64,000 nucleotides of DNA, taken from the NCBI GenBank assembly GCA_040880485.1, contig JBBDIJ010000009.1, positions 186,001 to 250,000 on the forward strand. Direction: 5' to 3'. Under the pieces are notes generated by a model. That model saw only the letters and a list, made by a program, of their open reading frames with translations, made no database searches and was not told the origin of the DNA. This DNA comes from JBBDIJ01 sp040880485. GTDB lineage: Bacteria; Bacteroidota; Rhodothermia; Balneolales; Balneolaceae. Positions within the stretch are counted from its first letter, which is position 1. Every line of letters begins with the position of its first letter. Below, piece by piece: positions 1-9,776 of the stretch. The position numbers and the translations under genes were made by a program.

Positions 1-771
1 GTTGAGCTGGTACTCCCAAAGAGTGAACAGATCTACAAGGATCGCTACAGAAAAGGAGATACCATTCGTGCAGTTGTACAGGAAGTTAAAAGGTATAACG
101 GGAACCCTTCTGTGATCATATCAAGAACATCGTCCCTTTTCCTGGAGCGACTTTTTGAAAATGAAATTCCTGAGGTGTTTGATGGGATCATAGATCTTGT
201 AAAAATTGCACGTGAGCCGGGAGACAGATCGAAAGTGGCTGTTGTATCTCATGATGAGAGAGTGGATCCGGTAGGGGCATGCGTCGGAATGAAAGGGATC
301 CGCATTCATGCGATAGTTCGGGAGTTGCAGAACGAAAATATTGACGTCATCAACTACACGCCCGACAAGATCGAATTCATCAAGCGGGCTCTTCAGCCGG
401 CCAGTGTGTTGAAAGTCGAGCTTGATGAAGAGGATAAGCATGCAAATGTACTCGTTCCGGCCGATGAAGTGTCCAAGGCGATCGGGAAGGGTGGAGTTAA
501 TATTCGGCTCGCATCCAAATTGACTGAGTGTGAGATCGATGTCTATCGGGAGGTTGAGGAGGAAGATGATATCGATCTCGGAGAGTTTGAGGAGGATTTT
601 GGCACAGAAACCCTTCAACTTCTTTTCGATATCGGGTGTGATACGGCACGTGCGGTACTTGAGCTCGATGAGGATGAGATTGTAAGTCGAACGGAGGGCA
701 AAATCGACAAAGAGACGGCCAGCCGCATTATCGAAGTAATCTCATATGAATTTGAGGACGAGGAAGATTGA
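1..771 (+). CDS. nusA: Transcription termination/antitermination factor NusA (5' end missing)
   Basis: The frame is open from base 1, so the start lies upstream of the window. NusA binds RNA polymerase and nascent RNA and tunes pausing, termination and antitermination. The visible part holds the end of the S1 domain, then KH1 with a VGMKGIRI loop, then KH2 with the GKGGVNIRLASK loop. A very acidic tail (EEEDDIDLGEFEED) leads into a C-terminal helical region resembling a helix-hairpin-helix repeat. There is one such region rather than the two acidic repeats of E. coli. infB follows after 65 bp, the usual nusA-infB order. Identity is secure; only the N-terminal domain is missing. Confidence 0.96.
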   Translation, partial: VELVLPKSEQIYKDRYRKGDTIRAVVQEVKRYNGNPSVIISRTSSLFLERLFENEIPEVFDGIIDLVKIAREPGDRSKVAVVSHDERVDPVGACVGMKGIRIHAIVRELQNENIDVINYTPDKIEFIKRALQPASVLKVELDEEDKHANVLVPADEVSKAIGKGGVNIRLASKLTECEIDVYREVEEEDDIDLGEFEEDFGTETLQLLFDIGCDTARAVLELDEDEIVSRTEGKIDKETASRIIEVISYEFEDEED

Positions 772-836
772 TCGTACATTGAGAATTCCCCGGAAAACAG
801 GGGGGCAGTCTCGCTTTTATAATAGTAAATTTTCGT

Positions 837-3683
837 ATGACGGACTCAAAACCAAAGAAGCTTTTTAAAGTTGCATCGGAGTTTAACGTTGCTACACAAT
901 CAATTGTGGATGCGCTTGCAGATCAGGGCTTCGAGATTGCAAACAAGCCGAATTCCAGTATCACTGTAGAGATGTATAGTGCACTGGAGGAAGTGTATGG
1001 AGTAGAGAAGCAGAAGAGCAGGGAACATGAGAAGGTTCGGGAGGAGTATGAGAGTCGCAGGAATCAGATGCACACCCAGCGGAATGAGTCGGTAACTATC
1101 GACAGTTTTCTGGAGCCGATTGAAGATCTTGAACCTGTTGAAGAGACGGAACCGGAGGATCTTCCTGAACCTGAAAAAGTAGTAGAAGAGCAGAAGGCCG
1201 CCGAGAAGAGAAAAGAAGAAGTAGAAGTAGAGTCTGCACCGGAAATTATTGAAGAATCTGAATCTGAGCCGGAGGTAGTGAACGCGGATCAGGATGAACA
1301 GAATGAGCCGGAGGTTTCTGCTGAAGAGACAGCTGAAAAAACGGTTGATGAAGAGCAGACTGAGCAAGAAGAAGTTCCTGAAGAGACCGGGGAACCCGAA
1401 GAATCTACCGGTCAGGCTGAAGATGAGGAGACTGAAGAACAGGAACAGAGTGAGGATGAAGTCGTTACTGCCGGGCAGGATGAAGTTGCAGAGGAAGAGC
1501 CTGAATCACCGGATGATGATGCAGAAGTAGAGAAGGACGAGAAGGGAAGGATCATTCGTGGAAGAGCTGGCCGATTGAGTGGCACCAAGGTGGTGGGTAA
1601 AGTGAGCGTCTTTTCCGAAGAGTCGGAGAAGAAGCGCAAGAAACGGAAGCGTAAAAAAGACATGTCTCCTGCGGAGGCCAAAAAGGAGAAAGGGAAAGCG
1701 AAAGATGTAGATCCCGATTCTCAGAAAGCGAAGTCTAAGAAGAAGAAAAAGGGCCGGAAATCCCGTGTAGATGAAGATGATGTAGAGAAGAAGATGAAAG
1801 AGACGATGCAGCAGATGCAGTCATCGTCAACTGTTGGAAGCAAGCGATCCAAACGAAGACGTCAGAGAAAGGAGGAGAGAGAAGAGGAGTTGCTTCAGCA
1901 GGAGGGAGATCAGGAAGAAGAGGTAATAGAGGTAACTGAGTTTATTACAGTTAGTGATCTTGCAGACCTTCTTGATGTAAAACCGACGGATATTATTACG
2001 ACCTGTATGGAGATCGGTATGATCGTATCGATTAATCAGAGGCTTGATGCCTCTACCATCGAACTGGTCTCCTCTGAATACGGGGTGGAAGTGCAGTTTG
2101 TTGATGCTGAGGATATGATCGATGAGATCGTTGAAGAGGAGGATGATCCTGAAGACCTGGAAGCGCGCGCCCCCATCATAACGGTTATGGGTCATGTGGA
2201 TCATGGAAAGACTTCGCTACTCGACTATATCCGGAAAACAAAAGTAGCAGCTGGTGAGGCAGGTGGTATCACGCAACATGTTGGTGCTTATGCTGTAAAG
2301 ACAGATGATGGTCGCAAGATCACCTTTCTCGATACACCGGGCCATGAGGCATTTACAGCCATGCGCAGCCGTGGTGCACAGGCAACCGATATTGTCGTTC
2401 TTGTCGTTGCTGCAGACGATTCAGTGATGCCACAGACGATTGAGGCTATCAATCATGCAAAAGCAGCTGGTGTCTCTATTGTTGTGGCCATCAATAAGAT
2501 GGATAAGCCTGAGGCTGAACCGGACAGAATCCGACAACAGCTTTCCGAGCATGGTGTGATTGTAGAGGAGTGGGGAGGCGAAAACCAGTGTGCCGAAGTC
2601 TCTGCAGAGACAGGGGATGGCATTGAGGAGCTACTGGAGAAAGTGCTCATTGAAGCAGAGTTGATGGAGTTGAAGGCGAATCCCAATCGCCGTGCTGCCG
2701 GTGTCGTTCTGGAGTCGAGAATTGACAAAGGAAAAGGTGTCATTGCCAATGTTCTCATTCAAAACGGAACGTTGAATGTAGGGGATCCATTTGTGGCAGG
2801 CCCGGTATTCGGCCGGGTAAGAGCCATGGAAAATGAGCATGGAAAGCGGTTGAAGAAAGCGGGGCCATCTGTCCCGATTCAGTTGATGGGTTTTGACGAT
2901 ACACCCCAGGCGGGTGATAGGCTTGTAGTACCAGTGGATGAAAAACAGGCTCGTGAAATTGCAACTCAGCGTCAAAAGTTGAGGAGAGAGCAGTCCCTGA
3001 GAAAGATCAAGCATCTTACGCTGGATGATCTGTCAAGAAGACTTGCGCTGGGAGAGGTCTCCGAACTGAATCTGATTATCAAGGCGGATGTAGACGGCTC
3101 CATTGAAGCCCTCTCCGGAGCATTACAGAAGCTGAGTACAGAAGAGGTAGCTGTCAATATTATTCATACAGGTTCCGGTGCCATTACGGAGTCGGATGTA
3201 CTGCTTGCATCGGCCTCTCAGGGGATCATTATCGGTTTTCAGGTAAGGCCTACATCCAATGCGAGAAAACTGGCGGAGAATGAGAACATCGATATTCGAC
3301 TCTTCAGCGTGATCTATGATGCTGTTGATGAGATACGTGACGCCCTGGAAGGCCTGCTTAGCCCATCAATTCGAGAACAGATGCTGGGCATGGTTGAAGT
3401 CAGGGAGATATTCAAAGTCACCCGGGTTGGGACCATTGCCGGATGTTATGTCACAGAAGGGAAGGTGTTTCGAAATAAACCCGTTCGTGTAATTCGAGAT
3501 GGTGTTGTCATCTACGGCGGGGAGATCGATTCTCTGAAACGTTTCAAAGATGACGTTAAGGATGTTCAGGCCGGTTATGAGTGTGGAATCAGTATTGTCG
3601 GCTACAATGATCTGAAGGTTGGAGACGAGATCGAATCCTATGAAGTGATTGAAGAGAAACGCCGACTTGAAGATTCCGTATGA
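837..3683 (+). CDS. infB: Translation initiation factor IF-2
   Basis: This GTPase delivers initiator tRNA to the 30S subunit and promotes subunit joining. The 948 aa are a normal large IF-2. An IF2-N module sits at residues 4-55. Then comes a long disordered linker, Glu-rich at about 90-240 and Lys/Arg-rich at about 245-345. A second IF2-N-like segment lies at about 365-430. The G domain carries GHVDHGKT (452-459), DTPGHE (499-504) and NKMD (553-556), followed by domains II, III and the C-terminal initiator-tRNA-binding domain. The ATG at 837 gives an N-terminus matching the family. The stop overlaps the rbfA start (ATGA), so the two are translationally coupled. Confidence 0.97.
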   Translation: MTDSKPKKLFKVASEFNVATQSIVDALADQGFEIANKPNSSITVEMYSALEEVYGVEKQKSREHEKVREEYESRRNQMHTQRNESVTIDSFLEPIEDLEPVEETEPEDLPEPEKVVEEQKAAEKRKEEVEVESAPEIIEESESEPEVVNADQDEQNEPEVSAEETAEKTVDEEQTEQEEVPEETGEPEESTGQAEDEETEEQEQSEDEVVTAGQDEVAEEEPESPDDDAEVEKDEKGRIIRGRAGRLSGTKVVGKVSVFSEESEKKRKKRKRKKDMSPAEAKKEKGKAKDVDPDSQKAKSKKKKKGRKSRVDEDDVEKKMKETMQQMQSSSTVGSKRSKRRRQRKEEREEELLQQEGDQEEEVIEVTEFITVSDLADLLDVKPTDIITTCMEIGMIVSINQRLDASTIELVSSEYGVEVQFVDAEDMIDEIVEEEDDPEDLEARAPIITVMGHVDHGKTSLLDYIRKTKVAAGEAGGITQHVGAYAVKTDDGRKITFLDTPGHEAFTAMRSRGAQATDIVVLVVAADDSVMPQTIEAINHAKAAGVSIVVAINKMDKPEAEPDRIRQQLSEHGVIVEEWGGENQCAEVSAETGDGIEELLEKVLIEAELMELKANPNRRAAGVVLESRIDKGKGVIANVLIQNGTLNVGDPFVAGPVFGRVRAMENEHGKRLKKAGPSVPIQLMGFDDTPQAGDRLVVPVDEKQAREIATQRQKLRREQSLRKIKHLTLDDLSRRLALGEVSELNLIIKADVDGSIEALSGALQKLSTEEVAVNIIHTGSGAITESDVLLASASQGIIIGFQVRPTSNARKLAENENIDIRLFSVIYDAVDEIRDALEGLLSPSIREQMLGMVEVREIFKVTRVGTIAGCYVTEGKVFRNKPVRVIRDGVVIYGGEIDSLKRFKDDVKDVQAGYECGISIVGYNDLKVGDEIESYEVIEEKRRLEDSV

Positions 3684-4048
3684 GCATACGTACAGAACGG
3701 CTAGCCGCAGTGATCCAAAAAGATCTTGGAGAGATCCTTCAGAAGAAGTATCAGTTGATCGGCAGTTTTATTACTGTGACAGAAGTCCGTATGACTCCGG
3801 ATCTCTCTATAGCGAGAGTCTATGTCAGTGTATATGCACCTGGGCGTGATAAAGAGGCGGTGTTTCGTCATATAGATGATCATAACAGTGAAATTCGTCA
3901 GGACCTGGCTTCCAGAATTCGAAATCAGGTTCGAAGAATTCCGGAACTGCACTTCTTCACGGATGAGACCTCGGAAGTTGTGAACAGGATGGAGCAGCTC
4001 TTCAAAAAGGTAAAGGGAGAAGAATCCGACCCGGATAGCGAAAAGTGA
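3680..4048 (+). CDS. rbfA: Ribosome-binding factor A
   Basis: RbfA is a small KH-fold factor that binds the 30S subunit during late 16S rRNA maturation and is needed for cold adaptation in model bacteria. The 122 aa are family-typical. The N-terminus has the RxxRLAAxIQKDLGEIL pattern, the middle is a strand pattern ending in TPDLSIARVYVSVY, and the later segment includes RRIPELHFFTDE. Its ATG overlaps the infB stop by four bases. truB starts 9 bp downstream. Context and motifs agree. Confidence 0.95.
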   Translation: MSIRTERLAAVIQKDLGEILQKKYQLIGSFITVTEVRMTPDLSIARVYVSVYAPGRDKEAVFRHIDDHNSEIRQDLASRIRNQVRRIPELHFFTDETSEVVNRMEQLFKKVKGEESDPDSEK

Positions 4049-4057
4049 GGAGCACGG

Positions 4058-4801
4058 ATGGCGGCGCCCCTGGAACTTGATCAACTACCAGTCCTGAATC
4101 GGTACGCAACCGAAATTCCTGAGCCTGAAGTTTTGAATTCGGGGGCGATTATACCTGTCAACAAACCTTCTGGCTGGAGCAGTTTTCAGGTAGTGAAGTT
4201 TTTCAGAAACAGGATTGGAGTTAAAAAAGTGGGGCATGGTGGCACTCTGGATCCACTTGCCACTGGTTTGCTGTTACTCTGTGCAGGTAAAGCCACCCGG
4301 TCGGTGTCTCTCATACATCAGCTTCAGAAAGTATATAGGGCCCACATTACACTGGGAGCTTCAACACCCAGTTACGACGGTGGGACAGAATTTGATGAAT
4401 CCGCCGGGTGGGAACATATTCGCCGGAAGGATGTAGAGTTCACTCTCAAGCAGCGATTTAAAGGGAGAATACTTCAGCGTCCACCTGCATGGTCGGCACT
4501 TAAAAAAGAGGGTAAACGGTATTATAAGCTAGCACGTGAAGGTAAACCGGAAACGCCGCCACCAAGGGAAGTAGATATATACAGTATTCGTGTTTTGCGG
4601 TGTAAACTCCCGGTGATAGAAATTGAAGTTGTTTGTGGAAAGGGAACTTACATTCGTTCCATTGCACACGATCTGGGGTTGGCACTGGAAAGTCGTGCCT
4701 GGCTTAGCGGCTTGCAGAGAGAAGCGATTGGGGTCTTTTCAATAAGTGAGGCCTGGACACCAGAGTCATTCGACCGGTTCACTTCAAACAGAAGAGTATG
4801 A
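4058..4801 (+). CDS. truB: tRNA pseudouridine(55) synthase TruB
   Basis: TruB makes pseudouridine 55 in the T loop of tRNAs. The catalytic aspartate is D65 in GHGGTLDPLATG. The NKPSGWSSFQVV segment near residue 35 and the KGTYIRSIAHDLG segment near 205 are the other family signatures. At 247 aa it is shorter than E. coli TruB and appears to lack the C-terminal PUA domain, as in many Bacteroidota-type enzymes. A leader of about 30 residues precedes the conserved core, so the true start could be slightly downstream. The stop overlaps the ribF start (ATGA). Confidence 0.95.
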   Translation: MAAPLELDQLPVLNRYATEIPEPEVLNSGAIIPVNKPSGWSSFQVVKFFRNRIGVKKVGHGGTLDPLATGLLLLCAGKATRSVSLIHQLQKVYRAHITLGASTPSYDGGTEFDESAGWEHIRRKDVEFTLKQRFKGRILQRPPAWSALKKEGKRYYKLAREGKPETPPPREVDIYSIRVLRCKLPVIEIEVVCGKGTYIRSIAHDLGLALESRAWLSGLQREAIGVFSISEAWTPESFDRFTSNRRV

Positions 4802-5727
4802 GTCGTATAACACACCTTAACGAAGTGGTAAGAGACCCTTCTTCCGTAGTTACAGTCGGAACATTTGACGGAGTACACAAAGGTCATAAAGTTCTGATAA
4901 ACAAGGTAGTTAGCATAGCAAGAGAGAACAGGGCGAGGTCTGTTCTGGTGACATTTGATCCTCATCCAAGATCCATTATTCATCCAGGCCCGGATGGAGT
5001 CAGGTTACTGACTACACTTCGGGAAAGGTGTGATACACTTCAGGAGATGGGTATAGACGAGATGGTTGTTGTACCGTTCGACAGAGATTTTTCACTTCTG
5101 GACTCCGAAACTTTCATACGGAAAATTCTTTGGGAAAAGATTGGATTGAAGCACTATATAATCGGTTATGATCATCAATTTGGCCGGAATCGTGAGGGTT
5201 CCATTGATACTGTGAAAAACCTTTCGAAGGAAATCGGTTTTACACTTCATATTGTTACCGAACAGGAAGTTGGCAACAGGAAAGTGAGCAGTTCCCTTAT
5301 TCGCCGGGCACTGGAACAGGATGGTGATGTTGGCCTGGCTTCTAAACTTTTAGGAAACCTGTATCGTCTGAGTGGTACAGTAGTTCATGGAAGCAGCCGG
5401 GGAACAGAGATCGGTTTCCCAACGGCAAATATTCGACCGGACCATCCGGATAAAGTAGTTCCACTTAAAGGGGTTTATGCTGTACTGGTTTACTATAAAA
5501 TGAGAGAGTTCAAGGGCATGATGAATATTGGTGTAAGACCCACCTTCAACGAGAGGGAGACAACACTTGAGGTCCATATTTTTAATCTGAATGAGGATCT
5601 GTATGGACAGGAGATTGAGATTCGGTTTGTTTCCAGGGTTCGGGACGAGATAAACTTTGGTAGCAGAGAAGAGTTAATTGAACAGTTGAAAAGAGACAGG
5701 GTGAGGTGTTTTGAAATACTTGGGTAG
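4798..5727 (+). CDS. ribF: Bifunctional riboflavin kinase / FAD synthetase
   Basis: The enzyme phosphorylates riboflavin to FMN and adenylates FMN to FAD. The N-terminal half is the nucleotidyltransferase domain with GTFDGVHKGH near residue 22 and a RRALEQDG segment near 165. The C-terminal half is the flavokinase domain with GTVVHGSSRGTEIGFPTANI near 190-210 and GMMNIGVRPTF near 240. The 309 aa are standard. It overlaps truB by four bases, and rpsO follows; ribF between truB and rpsO is a widespread arrangement. Confidence 0.96.
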   Translation: MSRITHLNEVVRDPSSVVTVGTFDGVHKGHKVLINKVVSIARENRARSVLVTFDPHPRSIIHPGPDGVRLLTTLRERCDTLQEMGIDEMVVVPFDRDFSLLDSETFIRKILWEKIGLKHYIIGYDHQFGRNREGSIDTVKNLSKEIGFTLHIVTEQEVGNRKVSSSLIRRALEQDGDVGLASKLLGNLYRLSGTVVHGSSRGTEIGFPTANIRPDHPDKVVPLKGVYAVLVYYKMREFKGMMNIGVRPTFNERETTLEVHIFNLNEDLYGQEIEIRFVSRVRDEINFGSREELIEQLKRDRVRCFEILG

Positions 5728-5740
5728 CCTTGATATCTGA

Positions 5741-5771
5741 TTGCCATAAACAGGAATTAAGGCTATATTTA
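5741..5771 (+). promoter_or_regulatory. Candidate Bacteroidota-type promoter for rpsO
   Basis: TTG at 5741-5743 and TATATTTA at 5764-5771 are separated by exactly 20 bases. This fits the -33/-7 pattern TTG-N20-TAnnTTTG known from Bacteroidota, with one mismatch in the -7 box. It lies between ribF and rpsO, about 40 bases upstream of the rpsO ATG. Confidence 0.45.
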
Positions 5772-5813
5772 TTGGTTATAAAACTTATGCACACGTTTAA
5801 TTTTACTCTTGAA

Positions 5814-6083
5814 ATGAGCCTTACAAAAGAAAAAAAGCAAGAAATTTTTCAGACATACGGAGGATCGGAAGAAAATTCCGGATCAACTGAATCACAAATC
5901 GCTCTCATAACAGCGAGAATCAATCATCTGACCGACCATCTGAAAGAGAACAAAAAAGATCATGCATCACGACGCGGATTGCTTCAACTCGTAGGAAAGC
6001 GGCGAAGGCTGCTCAACTATCTAATGAGTAACGATATTGAAACATATCGTACTCTGATCAAACAACTTGGAATCCGGAAGTGA
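5814..6083 (+). CDS. rpsO: 30S ribosomal protein S15
   Basis: S15 binds the 16S rRNA three-way junction of the central domain and takes part in the bridge to the 50S subunit. I chose the ATG at 5814 because it gives 89 aa beginning MSLTKEKKQEIF, the universal S15 length and start. A longer reading from 5730 would add 28 unconserved residues. The core GSTESQIALITARINHLTDHL and RRGLLQLVGKRRRLLNYL segments are present. pnp follows after 165 bp, the common rpsO-pnp pairing. Confidence 0.96.
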   Translation: MSLTKEKKQEIFQTYGGSEENSGSTESQIALITARINHLTDHLKENKKDHASRRGLLQLVGKRRRLLNYLMSNDIETYRTLIKQLGIRK

Positions 6084-6097
6084 TTTCAAAACTTATC

Positions 6098-6127
6098 AAG
6101 GCATTCCTGACTTAATGAGAATGCCTT
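6098..6127 (+). terminator. Hairpin between rpsO and pnp
   Basis: A perfect 9-bp stem (AAGGCATTC at 6098-6106 with GAATGCCTT at 6119-6127) encloses a 12-base loop just after the rpsO stop. Only a weak T-run follows. It may be a leaky terminator or an RNA-processing site; the rpsO-pnp spacer carries both in E. coli. Confidence 0.5.
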
Positions 6128-6248
6128 ATTCCTGAACAGGTTCCGAACTTCACATTCTATACGTTGTAGTTGAAATCCGTTCTGTATCATTCAGACCGGC
6201 ACCGGACCTGTTCTTTCAACCGAGAAAAGCAGAATAACTGACAATACG

Positions 6249-8360
6249 ATGAAAGAAGACTTCAGAAGTGTAGAATTTGCGCCGGGAAAAACTTTATCTG
6301 TAGAAACAGGCCGACTTGCAAAACAGGCCGACGGGGCTGTAGTGGTCCGAATGGGAGACACGATGGTACTCTGTACGGTCGTTAGTGCCAAGGATGCTAA
6401 ACCGGGGCAGGACTTTTTCCCAATGGTCGTTGATTTGAGAGAGAGTTTCTCTGCCGGTGGACGATTTCCGGGAGGTTTTCTTAAGAGAGAAGGGCGTCCA
6501 TCGGATCTTGAAGTCCTTTCCAGCCGACTCATTGACCGTAGTATGCGTCCACTATTTCCGAAAGGCTATTATAATGACACACAGATCATCTGTTCTGTGG
6601 TCTCTTCCGATGCACAACATCAGGCGGATGTTCTGGGTGGTTTTGGAGCTTCAGCAGCAACGCATATATCCGATATTCCTTTCGATGGACCTATGGCCGA
6701 AGTTCGGGTTGGTCGTGTTGGTAATGAGTTTATCGTGAATCCTACGATTGACGAACTGAACGAGAGTGATATCGATCTGCTTATTGGAGGAACCTCTTCA
6801 AGCGTTCTGATGATCGAAGGAGAGATGCAGGAGATTCCGGAAAATGAGATGCTGGATGCGATTCGTGCAGGCCAAAAAGCGATAGAGAAACTTTGTGAGT
6901 TTCAAGAGGAACTCAGAAAAGAATATGGTCGTGAAAAGCGTGATTTTACACCTGTTCAAGTCGATGAAGAGCTGACTCGCAAAGTCTACGATTTGGCCGA
7001 ATCGGAGATCCACGAGATCGTTTCTGTTGGACTTGGGAAAGAGGAGTACAACGGCCGGCTCAAGGAGATAAAAGACAGGGTTGTAGACGAACTTGTTTCT
7101 CAAGAGGCCTATGAGAAGTCCCGGGGAGTCATTTTCGGAATACTGAGTGATATTGAAAAGAGTGCACTGCGTCAGCAAATTCTGGAAAAGAAACGCAGGA
7201 TCGACGGACGCAGCCCGGAGGATATTCGTGAGATCTGGAGTGCTATCGGATATCTCCCCAGAACCCACGGTTCAGCCATATTTACAAGAGGGGAGACACA
7301 AGCCCTCTGTTCTGTAACTCTTGGATCGAAACGGGACGTGCAGAATATTGATACTCTGTTTTATGAAGATCCAAAACACTTTATGCTTCACTACAACTTC
7401 CCGCCTTACAGCGTTGGAGAAGCAGGATTTATGCGCGGTCCAGGCCGGCGTGAAATTGGTCACGGCTATCTTGCTGAGCGTGCTTTAAAGATGATGATGC
7501 CCTCATTCGACGAGTTTGGCTATGTTGTCCGAGTAATCTCCGACATTCTCGAATCCAACGGCTCTTCCTCCATGGCTTCTGTTTGTGGGGGATCGATGGC
7601 CCTGATGGATGCAGGTGTTCCGATCAAGAAACCGGTTGCCGGAATCGCGATGGGTATGATAGTTGGTGATGGAGAATCTGTGGTACTCTCCGATATCCGA
7701 GGAGAGGAGGATTTCATGGGGGATATGGACTTTAAAACGGCCGGAACCCGTGACGGCGTAACTGCTACACAGATGGACATGAAGGTGCAGGGAATCAGTT
7801 TTGAAGTGCTTGAATATGCCATAGAACAGGCGAGAAAAGGCCGTCTTCACATTCTCGATCGGATGGAAGAGACCATTTCGGAGCCACGAGGAGATCTCTC
7901 ACCCTATGCACCCCAGTTCCTGAAAATGGAGATCGACGGAGATCAGATTGGTGCCGTCATTGGCCCTGGAGGCAAGGTGATTCAAACTCTGCAGCGTGAG
8001 ACGGGTACAGAGATCATTGTAGAGGAGAATTCAGAAGGCAAGGGGATCATTACTATCTCTTCCGACAATCTGGACAAAGCGAAGAAGGCGGAAGAGAGAA
8101 TCCGTGCCATAACCGGTCAGCTTGAAGAGGGCACGGTCTATCTGGGTACTGTAAAAGCTCTGAAAGATTATGGTGCCTTTGTCGAAGTCGTTCCAGGAAA
8201 AGAGGGGCTGCTTCATATTTCGGAGGTCAATCACACTCACGTCAAAAACATAAATGACGTGCTGTCCGTGGGCGATGAGATAGAAGTCAAACTGTTGAAA
8301 GTGGAACACGGCGGAAAACTTCGTTTGTCGAGAAAAGCGCTGATCCCCAAAGAGGATTAA
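6249..8360 (+). CDS. pnp: Polyribonucleotide nucleotidyltransferase (PNPase)
   Basis: PNPase is the phosphorolytic 3'-5' exoribonuclease of RNA decay; it forms a trimeric ring. The 703 aa contain the first RNase PH-like core (about 10-140), the helical linker, the second RNase PH core (about 310-540, with GRREIGHGYLAERAL and the DFKTAGTRDGVTA stretch), a KH domain with IGPGGKVIQ near 570-580, and a C-terminal S1 domain (about 632-700, with VKALKDYGAFVEV and GLLHISEV). All domains are intact. A strong intrinsic terminator closes the unit downstream. Confidence 0.97.
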   Translation: MKEDFRSVEFAPGKTLSVETGRLAKQADGAVVVRMGDTMVLCTVVSAKDAKPGQDFFPMVVDLRESFSAGGRFPGGFLKREGRPSDLEVLSSRLIDRSMRPLFPKGYYNDTQIICSVVSSDAQHQADVLGGFGASAATHISDIPFDGPMAEVRVGRVGNEFIVNPTIDELNESDIDLLIGGTSSSVLMIEGEMQEIPENEMLDAIRAGQKAIEKLCEFQEELRKEYGREKRDFTPVQVDEELTRKVYDLAESEIHEIVSVGLGKEEYNGRLKEIKDRVVDELVSQEAYEKSRGVIFGILSDIEKSALRQQILEKKRRIDGRSPEDIREIWSAIGYLPRTHGSAIFTRGETQALCSVTLGSKRDVQNIDTLFYEDPKHFMLHYNFPPYSVGEAGFMRGPGRREIGHGYLAERALKMMMPSFDEFGYVVRVISDILESNGSSSMASVCGGSMALMDAGVPIKKPVAGIAMGMIVGDGESVVLSDIRGEEDFMGDMDFKTAGTRDGVTATQMDMKVQGISFEVLEYAIEQARKGRLHILDRMEETISEPRGDLSPYAPQFLKMEIDGDQIGAVIGPGGKVIQTLQRETGTEIIVEENSEGKGIITISSDNLDKAKKAEERIRAITGQLEEGTVYLGTVKALKDYGAFVEVVPGKEGLLHISEVNHTHVKNINDVLSVGDEIEVKLLKVEHGGKLRLSRKALIPKED

Positions 8361-8389
8361 GCTCTTACTCTCTTTAACGCATGTCATTT

Positions 8390-8424
8390 AAGGCGCCTCT
8401 CTCTATCGGAGGGGCGCTTTTTTT
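8390..8424 (+). terminator. Rho-independent terminator after pnp
   Basis: A GC-rich stem (AAGGCGCCTCT pairing with the GGAGGGGCGCTT side, two G-U pairs allowed) is followed directly by a run of seven or more T. It lies 29 bases after the pnp stop and would end the nusA-pnp transcription block. Confidence 0.85.
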
Positions 8425-8500
8425 ATTGTCAGTTTCGAATATCTTTTGTGGGCAGAGTGAATTGTCATCTGCCAATTAAAATTGGAGTATCAGGAGTATT

Positions 8501-9772
8501 ATGACAGATTACATCAGGAAGACGACACTCGATAACGGTCTTCGAATTGTTACTGAGAGCGTCGACAGGGTACGAAGTGTGGCCGCCGGTATCTGGGTTC
8601 GAACCGGCAGCCGTGACGAAGAGGAGAATAAAGCCGGTATTACTCACTTTCTTGAGCATATGCTCTTTAAAGGAACTGCAGAGCGCTCTGCTTATGATAT
8701 TGCCTTGAGCCTGGAATCGGCTGGTGGCTACCTGAATGCGTTTACCTCGAATGAATATACCTGCTACTATGCACGTTGTCTGGATACCCGTCTGCCACTT
8801 GCGCTTGATGTACTTTCGGATATGGTTGCCAACTCTACTCTTCCAGAAGAGGAGATGGTCAAAGAGAAGAAAGTGGTTTTGGAAGAGATGAAGATGTATC
8901 GTGACAGTCCTGAAGATTATATTTTTGAACTTTTCAATTCACATCTCTTTCGTAATCACCCGCTTGGAAGACCCATTATCGGTTTTGAAGATACAGTAAA
9001 CAATCTGACCCGAAGCGATCTGTTCGATTATATCAGGGATCGCTATCATCCGGGGAACCTGCTTGTCTCTGTTTCCGGAAATATGAATCATGATGAAGTC
9101 GTCCGGGTAACCGAGTCCCTGCTCGGAAAAGGTGCCGATGCGGGTTCAGACCGAAAAGAAGTGCCACTTACCGACTATGATGTCGGATGTAGCATCTTTC
9201 AAAAACCGATTGAACAGACTCACATGATTGTAGGGAGGCGAGGGCTATGGTACGATCATCCTGATAAATATCTCCTTCTGTTAGCTAATACTGTATTGGG
9301 TGGAGGCATGAGCTCCAGACTACATCAGAATATTCGTGAAAAATATGGGTACTGTTACTCTATCGGCACATTTAATCAATCGTTTACTGACAGTGGGCTT
9401 TTCGGTGTTTATATTGGTACGGATCGCGAATACGCAGACCACGTACGTGAGCTGATTTTCGTCGAGTTTGAAACGTTGAGAAGTCAACCTGTTCCTCCAC
9501 AAGAGCTTAAGGAGTCAAAGTCTCAGTTAAAAGGGAAACTTCTTCTCTCCCAGGAGAGTATGAATAACCGAATGACCAGAATCGCCAAAAGTGAACTCTA
9601 CTTTAATCGATATATCTCCCTGGATGAACTGGTAGAGAAAATCGATGAAGTAACCGATGAACAGATAATGGAGTTTTCTAAATCATTTTTCGATCCGGAT
9701 CAATACTCCGAAGCTCTTCTTACTCCGGAAGATTCGGGGGCCGGGCTGAACCGATTAAAAGAGCAGGTATAA
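8501..9772 (+). CDS. M16 family zinc peptidase (processing-protease-like)
   Basis: An insulinase/mitochondrial-processing-peptidase-family metalloprotease. The inverted zinc motif HFLEH (HxxEH) lies near residues 49-53, within GITHFLEHMLFKGT. The downstream glutamate ligand is within EKKVVLEEMKMYRDSPEDY near 125-145. The 423 aa match the single-chain bacterial M16B type (PqqL/YmxG-like), with a second inactive half after about residue 230. No signal peptide is visible, so it is probably cytoplasmic. Its substrate cannot be told from the sequence. asnS starts 4 bp downstream, so they probably share a transcript. Confidence 0.92.
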   Translation: MTDYIRKTTLDNGLRIVTESVDRVRSVAAGIWVRTGSRDEEENKAGITHFLEHMLFKGTAERSAYDIALSLESAGGYLNAFTSNEYTCYYARCLDTRLPLALDVLSDMVANSTLPEEEMVKEKKVVLEEMKMYRDSPEDYIFELFNSHLFRNHPLGRPIIGFEDTVNNLTRSDLFDYIRDRYHPGNLLVSVSGNMNHDEVVRVTESLLGKGADAGSDRKEVPLTDYDVGCSIFQKPIEQTHMIVGRRGLWYDHPDKYLLLLANTVLGGGMSSRLHQNIREKYGYCYSIGTFNQSFTDSGLFGVYIGTDREYADHVRELIFVEFETLRSQPVPPQELKESKSQLKGKLLLSQESMNNRMTRIAKSELYFNRYISLDELVEKIDEVTDEQIMEFSKSFFDPDQYSEALLTPEDSGAGLNRLKEQV

Positions 9773-9776
9773 TAGG

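Noticed and set aside
1100..1900. Repetitive GAAGAG/AAGAAG-rich DNA in infB and long opposite-strand or shifted ORFs there (900-1367, 1294-1530, 1412-1681)
   Set aside because: The composition comes from the Glu- and Lys-rich linker of IF-2; the other-frame ORFs are low-complexity shadows.
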